Position numbers and translations under genes: made by a program. A DNA stretch of 64,000 nt from CAVONV01 sp963697355. Its GTDB lineage: Bacteria; Acidobacteriota; Vicinamibacteria; Marinacidobacterales; DATDRI01. The stretch is from the NCBI GenBank assembly GCA_963697355.1, contig CAVONV010000008.1:186001-250000 (forward strand). The letters run 5' to 3'. This document shows positions 25,939 to 34,245 of the stretch, piece after piece; the stretch's first letter is position 1; the number at the start of each line of letters is the position of its first letter. A model generated the notes under the pieces. It did not search any database. It saw nothing but the letters and a program-made list of their open reading frames with translations, and had not been told where the DNA came from.

Positions 25939-26022
25939 TAGTCCACCCCGGACGGATAGCCCCGTGCGGCTGCGCGAGGACGTCGAAAGCCGGGGGCGAC
26001 GCATGGGAGGTGGTGGATGGGA

Positions 26023-26390
26023 TCACACGACGAGCGGGCCTACGAGCGGGAGAAAGTAAATGTCATAGGCTCCGACCACGCGACTTTCGCGACCGAAAAA
26101 TGCGCTACGCAGCAGCCTCGCGCCATTCGTAGCGCTGGTGAAGTCCGCCAACGCGTGTTTGAGCAACGACTCTCGCCATGGGTGATGGTCGACCGGTCTC
26201 TCGTTTGGCGTGTCTTTTTCGAGCCCCAAATGGCAACGGCCCTCGTGATAGTAGGTGACGTACGATCGTACAAGTCGGACGAGATGACGCTCACCGAGAA
26301 CCACGACGTACTCGAGGAGCTCTCGACGACAGCTTCCAATCCAGCGCTCGGCGGTTCCGTCACAATCACCGCGTAGATTGGCGGATCACT
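26023..26390 (-). pseudogene. C-terminal remnant of an rve-type (DDE) transposase
   Basis: The minus-strand frame begins right after the inner end of the Tn3-type repeat and reads DGTAERWIGSCRRELLEYV, LGERHLVRLVRSYVTYYHEG, CHLGLEKDTPNERPV and a tail to PLVV. The E in AERWIG followed by YVxYYHxxRxHLGL is the C-terminal third of integrase-core transposases of the IS3/IS481 type. The N-terminal two thirds are missing. It lies nested against the Tn3-type end. Confidence 0.7.
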
Positions 26391-26395
26391 CGACC

Positions 26396-26433
26396 CTTAG
26401 AGTGGGTTTTCGCGCCAATGGAGCTGCTACCCC
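26396..26433 (-). repeat. Tn3-type 38-bp terminal inverted repeat, copy 3
   Basis: The best preserved copy: minus-strand reading starts GGGGTAGCAGCTCCAT, has GCGAAAACCCACTC and ends TAAG, exactly 38 bp, matching the Tn3-family layout. A UspA-type gene tail abuts the outer end at 26434. Confidence 0.75.
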
Positions 26434-26669
26434 TATTTGCAGAAACCGATGGACCAGAGGTTCGCGCTGATATCCATGTTATGGAGGGTCGAGCTACGAG
26501 CGATATAGTCCATTTTGCCGAACAAAACGATTCAGACCTCATCGTCATTGCCACGCATGGCCTGAGCGGTGTCAAGCACATGCTGATGGGCAGTGTCTCG
26601 GAGAAAGTCGTGCGCGTCGCACCGTGTCCCGTGTTCACAGTTGAGGCGTTCGGGAAATCTCTTCTGTAA
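26434..26669 (+). pseudogene. C-terminal remnant of a universal stress protein (UspA)
   Basis: The frame runs out of the Tn3-type end and encodes LFAETDGPEVRADIHVMEG, SDIVHFAEQNDSDLIVIATH and GLSGVKHMLMGSVSEKVVR, ending FGKSLL. The last part is the UspA ATP-binding signature G-x2-G-x9-G(S)-x. The first beta-alpha half of the domain is missing, replaced by the transposon end. It resembles the second half of a single UspA domain. Confidence 0.75.
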
Positions 26670-26720
26670 GGGTAGAAAATGGGAAGTATTTTCCATCTTG
26701 TCCCATAGTCGAGGCTAGAA

Positions 26721-26912
26721 ATGAACACCTTTTTGACATTCAACTGTGGTAGCTCTTCATTGAGCTGCAAGCTTTTTCGCGCCGAAAGCCACGACCATGT
26801 TGAGGTGGTCCTTTCCGCTGTAGAGTTGCACGGCAAGATTCTAAAGGTGAGTTTCCCGTCTGCTGTCGATAATGATATGTTCTCATTGCTCTTGAATCTC
26901 GAAGAAGGATAA
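26721..26912 (+). pseudogene. ackA: N-terminal remnant of acetate kinase
   Basis: 63 codons starting MNTFLTFNCGSSSLSCKLF, the phosphate-binding N-terminus of acetate/propionate kinases (N-x-G-S-S-S-x-K). Acetate kinases have about 400 residues; here homology fades after about 40 residues and the frame stops at 26912. Since it follows a UspA remnant, the fermentation and stress functions that often sit together may once have been encoded here. Confidence 0.6.
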
Positions 26913-26914
26913 GA

Positions 26915-27157
26915 ATGACAGTTCTACTTTGCTTGACTTTCGTTTTGGTCTGTATGCTCCTAACTGCGTATCAGGCTGCTCGGAGAAAAACGCGTCTTTT
27001 ACTAGCCAGTGAATTCTTTGCCGTGGTAGCTGTCGGTGCCTTCTGGTACGAGAACGATTTCCCGTCTGCACTTGGGGCATTCTGCCTATTGCAGATTGCA
27101 ATTTTTGTGATGAATCACCTTTTGAGAAATGGAAACACGCCAAATATCGAGAAATAG
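26915..27157 (+). CDS. Small two-helix membrane protein
   Basis: 80 residues. ATG 26915 comes 2 nt after the acetate kinase fragment stop; AAGAAGGATAAG precedes it as a ribosome-binding site. Two hydrophobic segments are present (LLCLTFVLVCMLLTAY near the N-terminus, LGAFCLLQIAIFVMNHLL near the C-terminus) with basic RRKTR between them, so both ends probably face the same side. No family is recognised, and it may not be functional given the surrounding debris. Confidence 0.45.
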   Translation: MTVLLCLTFVLVCMLLTAYQAARRKTRLLLASEFFAVVAVGAFWYENDFPSALGAFCLLQIAIFVMNHLLRNGNTPNIEK

Positions 27158-27366
27158 CGCGATTCACCCAATCAAAGCGCAAGGAGTACGCCAACCGATC
27201 AACATGACACCCAACGGACGAATGGTGCAGTGTCTGCTGAGACTTTGTCCGTCGTGAACCTCCCGGTCGAGGAGAGGCTTCGGAAGGTCATGCAGCATGA
27301 GCTGAAGGACCTCTCCGGTGTCGGGAACAAGAGGGGCGTCGTGGAGATTTCACTTGTTCCGGCTTA
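27158..27366 (+). other. Spacer with a short gene-tail-like frame
   Basis: The plus-strand frame ending with TAA at 27364-27366 reads VNLPVEERLRKVMQHELKD, then SGVGNKRGVVEISLVPA. It looks like a protein end but has no start and no recognisable family. It converges on the TolC remnant. Confidence 0.25.
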
Positions 27367-28000
27367 ATCTCATCTAGGGTGACGGACCCAGTCAACGGTC
27401 GACCCAGAAGCCGGTTGTATGAGGCCCGAGCGACGTCAAGGCCGTTTTGTGCCTGGAGCAGTCGCTGACGAACATCTGCCAGGGCCACACGGGGTGAAAG
27501 CAAGTCGTTACGAGCCACCAAACCTTTGTCAAAGAGGTTTTCGACGTCCTCGGCATGTGCACTCAAGCTGGAAACGGCTTTCTCGGTTACTTCCACTCCC
27601 CGCTGCGCCATGAGGACAGTGACGTAAGCCGTGGCCACATCTATCTTGATATCTATTTCCACGCCGGCCGCGTCGTTTCGCGCCGCATCGGCAGCTGATT
27701 CGGCGGCGTCGATGCCCCGAGAAATACGACCGCTGGTAAAGATCGGCACGATGCCCATCGTTCGAAAGGCCCAAAAGTTCTTGAGATCAGCAGTTAGAGG
27801 AAGCACCGGTATACTGAAAACGATGGCCGGGGCTTCATCTAAAGCCGTATTACCGCCCTCGTACACAACGCGAGGAAGGCGTGTCGCCCGGGCGGCCGAA
27901 AGGTTGTCCGCCGCCGACATGGTCGCCTCATGGGCGGACTTCAGGCGTAGGTTCAGGGTGAGAGCGGTCTCCCATGCGTCCTGAAGTTCGAGTTCGCCGA
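27367..28000 (-). pseudogene. TolC-family outer membrane efflux protein remnant
   Basis: The minus-strand frame reads ELELQDAWETALTLNLRLKS, SAADNLSAARATRLPRV, then a hairpin-like region FTSGRISRGIDAAESAADAA and IDVATAYVTVLMAQRGVEV, LARASYN-type helix (LDVARASYNRLLGRPL). These are the first repeat of a TolC-like efflux channel: long coiled-coil helices and an outer-membrane loop. Both ends are lost: there is no signal peptide or start and the tail after about 27370 is unrelated. The 5' end is joined to the tail of the LytTR remnant. Confidence 0.75.
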
Positions 28001-28327
28001 CGGATTATTCGGTAGACGTCGGCCCGGCTCATCGCCTTGGATGCCAGCGTCCTGGTCCTTCCGACTGCGGCGCGGAACAGGATCGGCGTAGCGGGGCCAG
28101 CATTCGAAGGTCACCGTGCGATCTGTTTTGTTGAAGCGGACGAAGCCGTAGGGTGTGAATCGGGGGAGTAGCTCTCCCAGGGAGCGAACGTCCCGGAATG
28201 CACGGGCGCTCCGGGTGTGAATGAGGGTCTGGTCGCCGACCGCCTCGAGGAAGTAGACCTCTGCCGGGTCGATGGGTTTGCGAACGAAGTCGCCGAAGTG
28301 AACGAGGACTTTCTCAATGCGTCGCAT
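27953..28327 (-). pseudogene. LytTR-type DNA-binding domain protein, 3' end replaced
   Basis: From ATG 28327: MRRIEKVLVHFGDFVRKPID, VYFLEAVGDQTLIHTRSARA and SLGELLPRFTPYGFVRFNK. This is the usual LytTR pattern (I-x-Y-x-E-A/S-x-G... then a recognition strand and F-x-R-x-H). The His and following beta strands are replaced after FVRFNK by unrelated sequence that runs into the TolC remnant, so it is probably inactive. Single-domain LytTR proteins regulate transcription by binding direct repeats. Confidence 0.6.
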
Positions 28328-28333
28328 CCTATT

Positions 28334-28640
28334 TTTCTAGCATGAGATGAGGTTTTAAGGAACAACGTGCCGGTCTGGGAGCATGACGTGTCGTTTCAAG
28401 GAATAGGCTGCAAGCGGGTTGGCGCACATCGTCACCTGTGCTAGATTCGCCCCCGGCAATCCTATGAATTTGGAAAATCCCGCCGCGCGTCATTCATTGG
28501 AGAACAAGACATAAGAGGTGGGTTGGAGCACTCGAGCATTCTTGGTCAATGAGGCCGGCGAAATCCAAAGGTTTCCCTACGCGCGGTTCAAGCGTCTCTG
28601 GAACCGTGACCCGAACGAGCAAACGCTTCGCTTCTTCTTT
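28334..28640 (+). repeat. Dispersed ~300-bp repeat, copy A
   Basis: Begins TTTCTAGCATGAGATGA and continues through a promoter-like stretch (CACATCGTCACCTGTGCTAG) into the first 40 codons of a hypothetical gene (28518). It is closely similar to 54344-54650; the middle part also occurs at 32538-32645. Confidence 0.7.
28518..28640 (+). pseudogene. Truncated copy of the hypothetical protein at 54547
   Basis: The frame encodes GWSTRAFLVNEAGEIQRFPY, then ARFKRLWNRDPNEQ, nearly the same as residues 2-36 of the 142-residue protein at 54547-54975. After about codon 37 homology ends and the frame runs into the vapBC promoter. Only the 5' end of the gene was copied or survived here. Confidence 0.6.
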
Positions 28641-28686
28641 TTGGACATGACGCGCCAGTGGAAAAGAGTGTCCAACGTCAACGTCG

Positions 28687-28721
28687 TTGCCCGATACACC
28701 AAATGCATATATATTGGTGTA
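28687..28721 (+). promoter_or_regulatory. vapBC promoter with overlapping operator
   Basis: -35 TTGCCC (28687-28692), 17-nt spacer, -10 TATATT (28710-28715). An inverted repeat TACACCAA ... TTGGTGTA (28695-28721, 11-nt loop) covers the spacer and -10. Type II toxin-antitoxin operons are usually autorepressed by the antitoxin at such a palindrome. GAGGAGG follows at about 28728. Confidence 0.6.
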
Positions 28722-28744
28722 TGCAGTAGAGGAGGCTTTGGCTC

Positions 28745-28960
28745 ATGGGCAGAACGAATATCGAGATCGACGACGAGCTTGTTGACAAGGCGATGCGTTT
28801 CACCGGTGCACGGACCAAACGGGAGGTGGTGGACATCGCGCTCCGCCGCCTGGTTCAGAAGGCTAGTTTGTATCGCAAGATTCGCCGTCTTCGAGGTAAG
28901 CTCGAGTGGGATGGCGACGTAGATGCCTGGCGGTCCGAACGTAGAACGCACCCTTCATGA
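28745..28960 (+). CDS. vapB: VapB-type antitoxin
   Basis: 71 residues: GRTNIEIDDELVDKAMRFTG, ARTKREVVDIALRRLV, then a charged tail LRGKLEWDGDVDAW. This is the VapB group typified by R-T-N-I-x-I-D-x-E-L (ribbon-helix-helix DNA-binding part) and a C-terminal toxin-wrapping segment R-x-L-R-G-K. It neutralises the downstream VapC and binds the operator at 28695-28721. The stop overlaps the vapC start (ATGA). Confidence 0.9.
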   Translation: MGRTNIEIDDELVDKAMRFTGARTKREVVDIALRRLVQKASLYRKIRRLRGKLEWDGDVDAWRSERRTHPS

Positions 28961-29352
28961 TTATCGTTGATTCCAACACCTGGGCTGATTTCTTCAATGG
29001 AGCCGAGAGTCCTCATGTGCAACGGTTGGATGTGGCCTTGGAGGAAGAGGAGGATCTTGCTGTAATTCCGATCATCATTACAGAGGTTCTTCAGGGATTC
29101 CGGACCGACACCGGCTTTCGGCGTGCCCGGCAAGTGCTCGTCTCACTATCCGTCGTCTATCCGACGGTAGACTGCCACGTGCGAGCGGCTCGCTTGTTCC
29201 GCTCACTGCTTGGGAAAGGTATCACGGTCCGGGGAGCGGTGGACTGCATAATTGCCCAGACGTGTCTCGACACAAAAGCCGAGCTCTTGAGTCCCGATCG
29301 CGATTTCAAGTACATCGCCCAACACACACCGCTTCGCTTGTGGCGCAGCTGA
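28957..29352 (+). CDS. vapC: VapC-type PIN-domain ribonuclease toxin
   Basis: 131 residues. PIN domain with acidic residues in MIIVDSNTWADFFNG (Asp 5), IIITEVLQGFR (Glu about 44), VRGAVDCIIAQTC (Asp about 97) and LLSPDRDFKYIA (Asp about 115 and 117). These coordinate Mg2+ for RNA cleavage, typically of tRNA or rRNA. It overlaps vapB by four bases. The module appears complete. Confidence 0.92.
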   Translation: MIIVDSNTWADFFNGAESPHVQRLDVALEEEEDLAVIPIIITEVLQGFRTDTGFRRARQVLVSLSVVYPTVDCHVRAARLFRSLLGKGITVRGAVDCIIAQTCLDTKAELLSPDRDFKYIAQHTPLRLWRS

Positions 29353-29433
29353 CGTCTGGGCCTGATGATTCTCGCTAGCACAGCTACTCGGCGTTGTTGC
29401 ACCGCTCTTGGGTGAGGTGAAATTCACCTATGG

Positions 29434-29589
29434 TGGGTGGCCAAGGTATGTTCGACCACGAAGTACCCCAAGCGCAGCCAGTACAAGCACGCGAAGCAGA
29501 AGAAGTACCACGTTCGCAACTGGGCGGAATACAACGAAGGGCTGTGCCGCTGGGGCGATTTGACGGTCTGGTTTGACGACCGGAGATAG
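29434..29589 (+). pseudogene. N-terminal remnant of an IS5-family transposase
   Basis: The frame reads TTKYPKRSQYKHAKQKKYHV, RNWAEYNEGLCRWGDLTVWF and DDRR before TAG. IS5/ISL2-type transposases begin with Y-x-V-x-N-W-x-E-Y-x-x-G-L-x-x-R-G-S-L-T-x-W, which this matches. The catalytic DDE part is absent and no terminal repeats were recognised. Confidence 0.65.
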
Positions 29590-29674
29590 GCGCCCGCCCA
29601 GCGATTCCCAAGTCTGGAGAAGCTTCCTGAAGAACCAGGCCAAGGCCATGTGGACTTGTGACTTCTTTGTTAGT

Positions 29675-32208
29675 TTACTCGTAGTGCAACGCCAGATTCG
29701 GGTCAACGCGGGACGCTCGCCTGGCTGGGACGAACGCCGCCAGCGCGGCCGCGGCTGCGAGACAAAGAACTGCCAGGCCGAGGATCGTCGGGTCGGCGAA
29801 GTGCACGCCATAGAGCTGGTCTCGGACGTAGTGCGCGAGGGCGATGGACACGGGCAGACCCAGGGCGAGACCAACGGCGAGCAACAGAAGCGCTTCGCGC
29901 AGGACCAGCCACACGACGTTCCGGCTAAGGGCCCCCAGCGCCAGGCGGACGCCGATTTCTCGCGTGCGCCCGGTGACGTTGTACGCCAGCACACCGTACA
30001 GGCCGATGGAGGCGAGCAGAGTGGCGAGCACTCCGAAGGCCGCGGAGAGGCCCGCGACCAACCGCTCGATGATCAGAGAATCGCTCACCCGCTGGTCCAT
30101 GGTGCGGACACCATGAATGGGGAGGTTTGGGTCCATTGCCCGCACGCGTTCCCGAGCCAGGGCCACGGCCGCTTCCGGGGACTGGCTCGTGCGTAGATAG
30201 TAGGTCATGAAGCCCACGTTCGTGGCTGCCATGTATGGGATGAACATCTGTGCAGGAATCTCCTCACTGAGGCTAGCGTACTTGATATCCTCGACCACGC
30301 CCACAATTTCCATATCGGCGGGCGTGCCCGGGTCGTCGCCGAAGCCCACCCGGCGGCCGAGGGGGTTGGCGTCAGCTAAAAAGCGACGGGCGAACTTCTC
30401 GTTGACGATGACGACCCGCGGTACCAGGTCGTCAGCATCCTCACCGTGCCGGATCTGCTCGGTGTCCTGCTGGGTGAAGTCACGTCCGGCCAGCACCGTC
30501 ACGCCCAGGGCTTCGAAGTAGCCCGGGCTCACCAAGTTCATGTGAGGCATGGCACTGTCTCCCGGTGCGGGCACGTAGCCCTCGACGGTCACCGAAGTGT
30601 TCCAGTAGCCGTCCTGGAGGATCGGGATGGCCGCCAGGCCCGCGGCGCTCACGCCGGGCAGCGCTCGAAGCTCCTCGGTGAGCCGCTTGTGAAAGGCCTT
30701 GCTCTGCTCGACGGTGTACCCGCCCAGTGACGGATCCACATTGAAGGCCAGCAGGCTTTCGGTGAGAAATCCCGGTCCCAGCCCGCGCAGGTTCACCAGA
30801 CTACGGACGAACAGCCCTGCGCCCACGAGCAGTAGCAGTGAGAGCGAGACCTGGGCGACCACAAGTGCCCGCCGGAACCGGGACTGGCGCAGGCCCCCGG
30901 CCAGGGCGCCCGCTTGGTCCTTGAGGGTCAATGCGACGCGGTCCCGGGCTGACTGGACCGCCGGCACCAAGCCGAAGACGATAGCTGTCAGCCCAGCAAC
31001 CGCAGCGGTGAAGCCGAGGGTGCGAAGGTCGGGGACAGGGGACAGCTCGAGGGCGGCGATGTCGGGCGGCATCACCCCGAAGACGAGCCGGTTGGTCGCA
31101 TAGGCTAGGGCCACGCCGAGGGTGGCGCCAATCCAGGCCAGCACCAGGCTCTCCGTCAGAAGCAGTCGCACGATCCGGCCTCTGCTGGCGCCGAGGGCGA
31201 GGCGCATGGTGATCTCTTTGCTGCGGGCCGCCGCCTTGGCGAGCAGCAGGTTTGCCACGTTGGCACAGGCGATGAGGAGCACGCCCGCGGTGAGACACAT
31301 GAGCAGTAGCAGCGGCATCTCGAGCTGACGGCGGAGGTACGAGCGCCCGCGACTGCCGGGCAGGACGTCGAGGACGGTGCGCAGATGCGCCTCGCGGTCC
31401 TCGGCCGAGGCCTTGGCGAACTCGGCCTGCTCGACCTCCATTTCGAGAACGCTCTTGAAGTACGGCTGCAGGGACGCCTCAGCTTGGGCACGGCTCACGC
31501 CGGGCTTGAGCCGTCCGAAGGCGTTGACGAACCGCGTGCGCCGATCGTCAAGGGCGTCCCATAGCGGCGTCATCTGCGCCTTCATCGTCATCGGCACGAA
31601 GATCTGCGGGACGAATTCCAGCTCCATGCCCCGGAAGCCCGCTGACGCCACCCCGACGATGGTCAGGTTGTGGCCGTTCACCACGACGGTCTTACCCAGC
31701 ACGGACGGGTCGCCGGCGAAGCGCGATCGCCAGTAGTCGTGGCTCAGTACGACAACCGGGTGCCCACCAGGGATCTCATCCTCCTCGGACGTGAACGTGC
31801 GCCCGAGGGTTGCCCCCACGCCCAGGACCGGGAAGTACGTGCCGGACACGAGCTCGGCCGCGACCCGTTCCGTCCGACCGCCAAAGCCGAGGCCCACGCG
31901 GGTGGGGAAGCGGCACAACATGCCGCTGAAGACCTGGTTGTACTCGCTCAGGTCCTCATAGAGCGGATAGGAGATGGCGTCGCCGCCCCCCAGGTGCTGC
32001 CGTAGAACCGGCCCTCGGTCTTGACGAGCGCGATTTCCTCCGGTTTCTCGACGGGGAGTCGGCGCAGAAGGGCCTGGTTCAACAGAGTGAACATCGCTGT
32101 GTTGGCACCGATGCCTAGGGCGAGGGAGATGACGGCCACCGCCGTGAAGATCTTGGACTTGGCGAGTCCTCGAAGGGTCGAGCGCAGATCTTTTACGAAG
32201 TTTTCCAT
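29675..32208 (-). pseudogene. ADOP-family ABC transporter permease with one frameshift
   Basis: ATG 32208 follows AAGGGG and encodes ENFVKDLRSTLRGLAKSKIF, a first helix, and LLRRLPVEKPEEIALVKTEG, then FYGSTWG. At a C6 run (31986-31991) the frame shifts; one more G on the coding strand would give WGGGDAISYPLYED and continue through CRFPTRVGLGFGG to the end. The remaining 748 codons contain both FtsX units (LMCLTAGVLLIACANVANLL, RSKEITMRLALGASRG; SIGLYGVLAYNVTGRTREIG) and end PARRASRVDPNLALHYE. The 2534-nt span is one base short of 845 codons. Apart from the shift it is full length, so an assembly error is possible. Confidence 0.85.
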
Positions 32209-32337
32209 ACCCCTTTTGACGTCACCGGTGACAAAGCGGTTACCCGAAGCGTTCGCTTTTTTACTGAAAATGATCTTCGAATAAGAAGTGATTGAGAGAA
32301 AACGTGAGAATCGTAAGCAACTGGTGGGCGTGAACCG

Positions 32338-32475
32338 GGGCAGGCGGCAGTACTGGCCTGCCAGTTCGGCGACGGGTTCGGCAATATCCTGGTTCCCACG
32401 CAAGCCGTGATCGTAGGGGCCCTGGCCATGGCGGCCATCCCCTACGACCGTTGGCTGCACGAAGGGCCCTGCAGG
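32338..32475 (+). pseudogene. C-terminal remnant of a YfcC/DcuC-type transporter
   Basis: The frame GQAAVLACQFGDGFGNILVP, TQAVIVGALAMAAIPYDRWL matches the last conserved block of YfcC/C4-dicarboxylate carriers (Q-x-G-D-x-x-x-N-x-x-x-P-T, then A-x-x-I-P-Y-x-x-W). Nothing of the rest of the transporter remains; the segment sits between the permease start and the dispersed repeat copy C. Confidence 0.55.
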
Positions 32476-32537
32476 ACTCGTATGCCTAATTTCGTCAATG
32501 TGCGGGTAAGCGAGTCTCGTCATGATGCCCTGCAAGC

Positions 32538-32645
32538 AGGTGACTTGGTGCACATCGTCACCTGTGCTAGATTCGCCGCCAATAACCGGTTTCGGCAAAT
32601 CGAATGGGTTTTGGGAAACCCCACCTACGGGTCGCTACTTGATAC
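32538..32645 (+). repeat. Dispersed repeat, copy C (middle part only)
   Basis: About 105 bases similar to the central part of copies A (28334-28640) and B (54344-54650), including GGTGACTTGGTGCACATCG and CAATAACCGGTTTCGGCAAA-like sequence. The flanking 5' part and the gene start present in A and B are missing. Confidence 0.6.
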
Positions 32646-33038
32646 AGCGCGCGCTGACAGGACATTTCCGCGAGGCTCTGCTTGCACTGGAAAAGGACGT
32701 CGAGCGCGTTACTATCGCGGACCTCATGAAGGACTGATGTCAATGGCATGAGGAGAGAAAAACATCTATATTCGTATCCGTGTTAGTTAGAGATTCCGGA
32801 TAAGCCAACAGAGTTTACGGCACGTTTCTGGATCCCAAGCCAAACCAAACGCTCTTGGTGACTATTTCAACATTCAGCTTGGCTACGTGGTCGAGATGGT
32901 CACGCAGATCGGATTCAAGCTGCTGCGCAGCTAGGCGACCGGACCAAATTCATGAAACGGTGAGATTTCCTTCGAGTGCTCGGCACGTTGCCGCTTGTTT
33001 AGGCCGCGTGATCGATGCCGGGACAAAGAGAAAAGGGC
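32646..33038. other. Debris region without an intact gene
   Basis: Two short protein-like tails on the plus strand: one ending LALEKDVERVTIADLMKD (TGA about 32736) and one ending NIQLGYVVEMVTQIGFKLLR (TAG about 32934). Neither has a start or a recognised family. No promoter for the following dioxygenase gene was identified. Confidence 0.35.
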
Positions 33039-33839
33039 ATGCGAAGCGCAGAAGATCGAACATCGAGTAGTGGACGATTGCCCATCATCTTTGCAGCGCA
33101 CGGCGCGCCCGTCCTGCTCGACGACTCCAAATGGTTGGGGGAGTTGCATTCGTGGGCACGGGCGATGCCGAAGCCCAAAAGCATCCTCATGGTATCGGCT
33201 CACTGGGAAGCACACCCAACCACCATTGGGGCGACTAGGACGGTGCCGCTCGTCTACGACTTCTCTGGTTTCCCGAAGCATTATTATCAGACCCAATACC
33301 CAGCCCCTGGTGCACCTGGGCTCGCCGCCCTTGTGCGCGGTCTGCTTCGGCGGAGCAACATCAGCGTCACCGATGATCCAACGCGCGGCCTGGATCATGG
33401 TGCCTACGTGCCGCTTGTAGCCATGTATCCCGATGCGGACGTTCCGGTTCTCCAAGTCTCGATGCCAGGCCTCGACGCTCAAAGGCTGTTCAAGCTCGGT
33501 AGAGTCTTGGCACCCCTCCGTGAGGAAGGAGTGCTCATCTTCGGGAGTGGTTTCCTGACGCATAACATGAGATTCGCGTTCCAGCCCGGCATCCCAACGT
33601 GGGCGCGCGAGTTCGACCGCTGGGCGGCAGACGCTCTACTTCGCCTCGATGTGGACGCACTGGTCGACTTCCAAGCGCGCGCACCGGCGGTCGAGATGGC
33701 GCTTCCGACCTGGGAGCACTACGCGCCGATTCTCGTGGCAGCGGGCGCGGTGGCGGAGCAGCAACCACGAGTTACGTTCCCGATTACCGGCTGGTGGATG
33801 GACGGGCCGTTTACGAAAAGGTCCGTGCAGTTCGACTAG
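33039..33839 (+). CDS. LigB/DODA-type extradiol dioxygenase family protein
   Basis: About 266 residues; ATG 33039 or the in-frame ATG 33015 eight codons earlier could be used. Members of the class III extradiol/4,5-DOPA dioxygenase family show metal ligands in FAAHGAP (His), VSAHWEAHPTTIG (His) and FGSGFLTHNM (His), with a conserved DHGAYVPLVAMYPDADVPVLQ in between. The C-terminus FPITGWWMDGPFTKRS is typical of bacterial YgiD-like proteins. These use Fe(II) or Zn(II) and open catechol rings or act on related aromatics. The gene is complete and monocistronic; substrate unknown. Confidence 0.88.
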   Translation: MRSAEDRTSSSGRLPIIFAAHGAPVLLDDSKWLGELHSWARAMPKPKSILMVSAHWEAHPTTIGATRTVPLVYDFSGFPKHYYQTQYPAPGAPGLAALVRGLLRRSNISVTDDPTRGLDHGAYVPLVAMYPDADVPVLQVSMPGLDAQRLFKLGRVLAPLREEGVLIFGSGFLTHNMRFAFQPGIPTWAREFDRWAADALLRLDVDALVDFQARAPAVEMALPTWEHYAPILVAAGAVAEQQPRVTFPITGWWMDGPFTKRSVQFD

Positions 33840-34002
33840 CAGAACCTCAACACCGTTACGGAGCGAGACCGCGGAGGCCCTATTCTCGTATCGCCGAGGC
33901 GACAACCCGAGAGTGGCCGCCGCAGAGGCGAGATTGAGGTGTCCTGACCACCCACTTGGGCGGGTTCGATGTTACTCGCAGACGAAAACCGGGGGGACCA
34001 GA

Positions 34003-34245
34003 ATGAGCAACAAGCTCGAGCGGAACAAAGCTAGTGCGTGGGCGTTTTACGATCTGATGTTCCATCAGTGCAGGCCGCGCGAGGCCATCGAGGAGTACGC
34101 GGGCGAAGGGTATATCCAACACAACCTTCACGTGGCGGATGGCAAGGAAGCGTTCATCGAGTACTTCGAACACATGGCCGTCGAGTACCCAGGAAAGAAG
34201 ACGCACTTCAAACGAACGATCGCGGAAGGCAACTATTATGATTGA
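34003..34245 (+). pseudogene. N-terminal fragment of a SnoaL-like (NTF2-fold) protein
   Basis: From ATG 34003: MSNKLERNKASAWAFYDLMF, HQCRPREAIEEYAGEGYIQH, NLHVADGKEAFIEYFEHMA, then KTHFKRTIAEGNYYD and stop. This is the first half of SnoaL-like polyketide-cyclase/aldol-condensation proteins (about 125-140 residues); the second half, normally continuing with H-x-W-x-D-I-x-R, is missing. The frame is replaced by the start of the fucosidase gene (ATGATTGA overlap at 34238-34245). Such a seamless join suggests illegitimate recombination at the leader sequence also found at 46011. Confidence 0.65.

Noticed and set aside
31948..32598. Extension of the permease N-terminal frame upstream of ATG 32208
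   Set aside because: The upstream codons have no homology and cross the transporter remnant and the dispersed repeat; ATG 32208 has a good ribosome-binding site.
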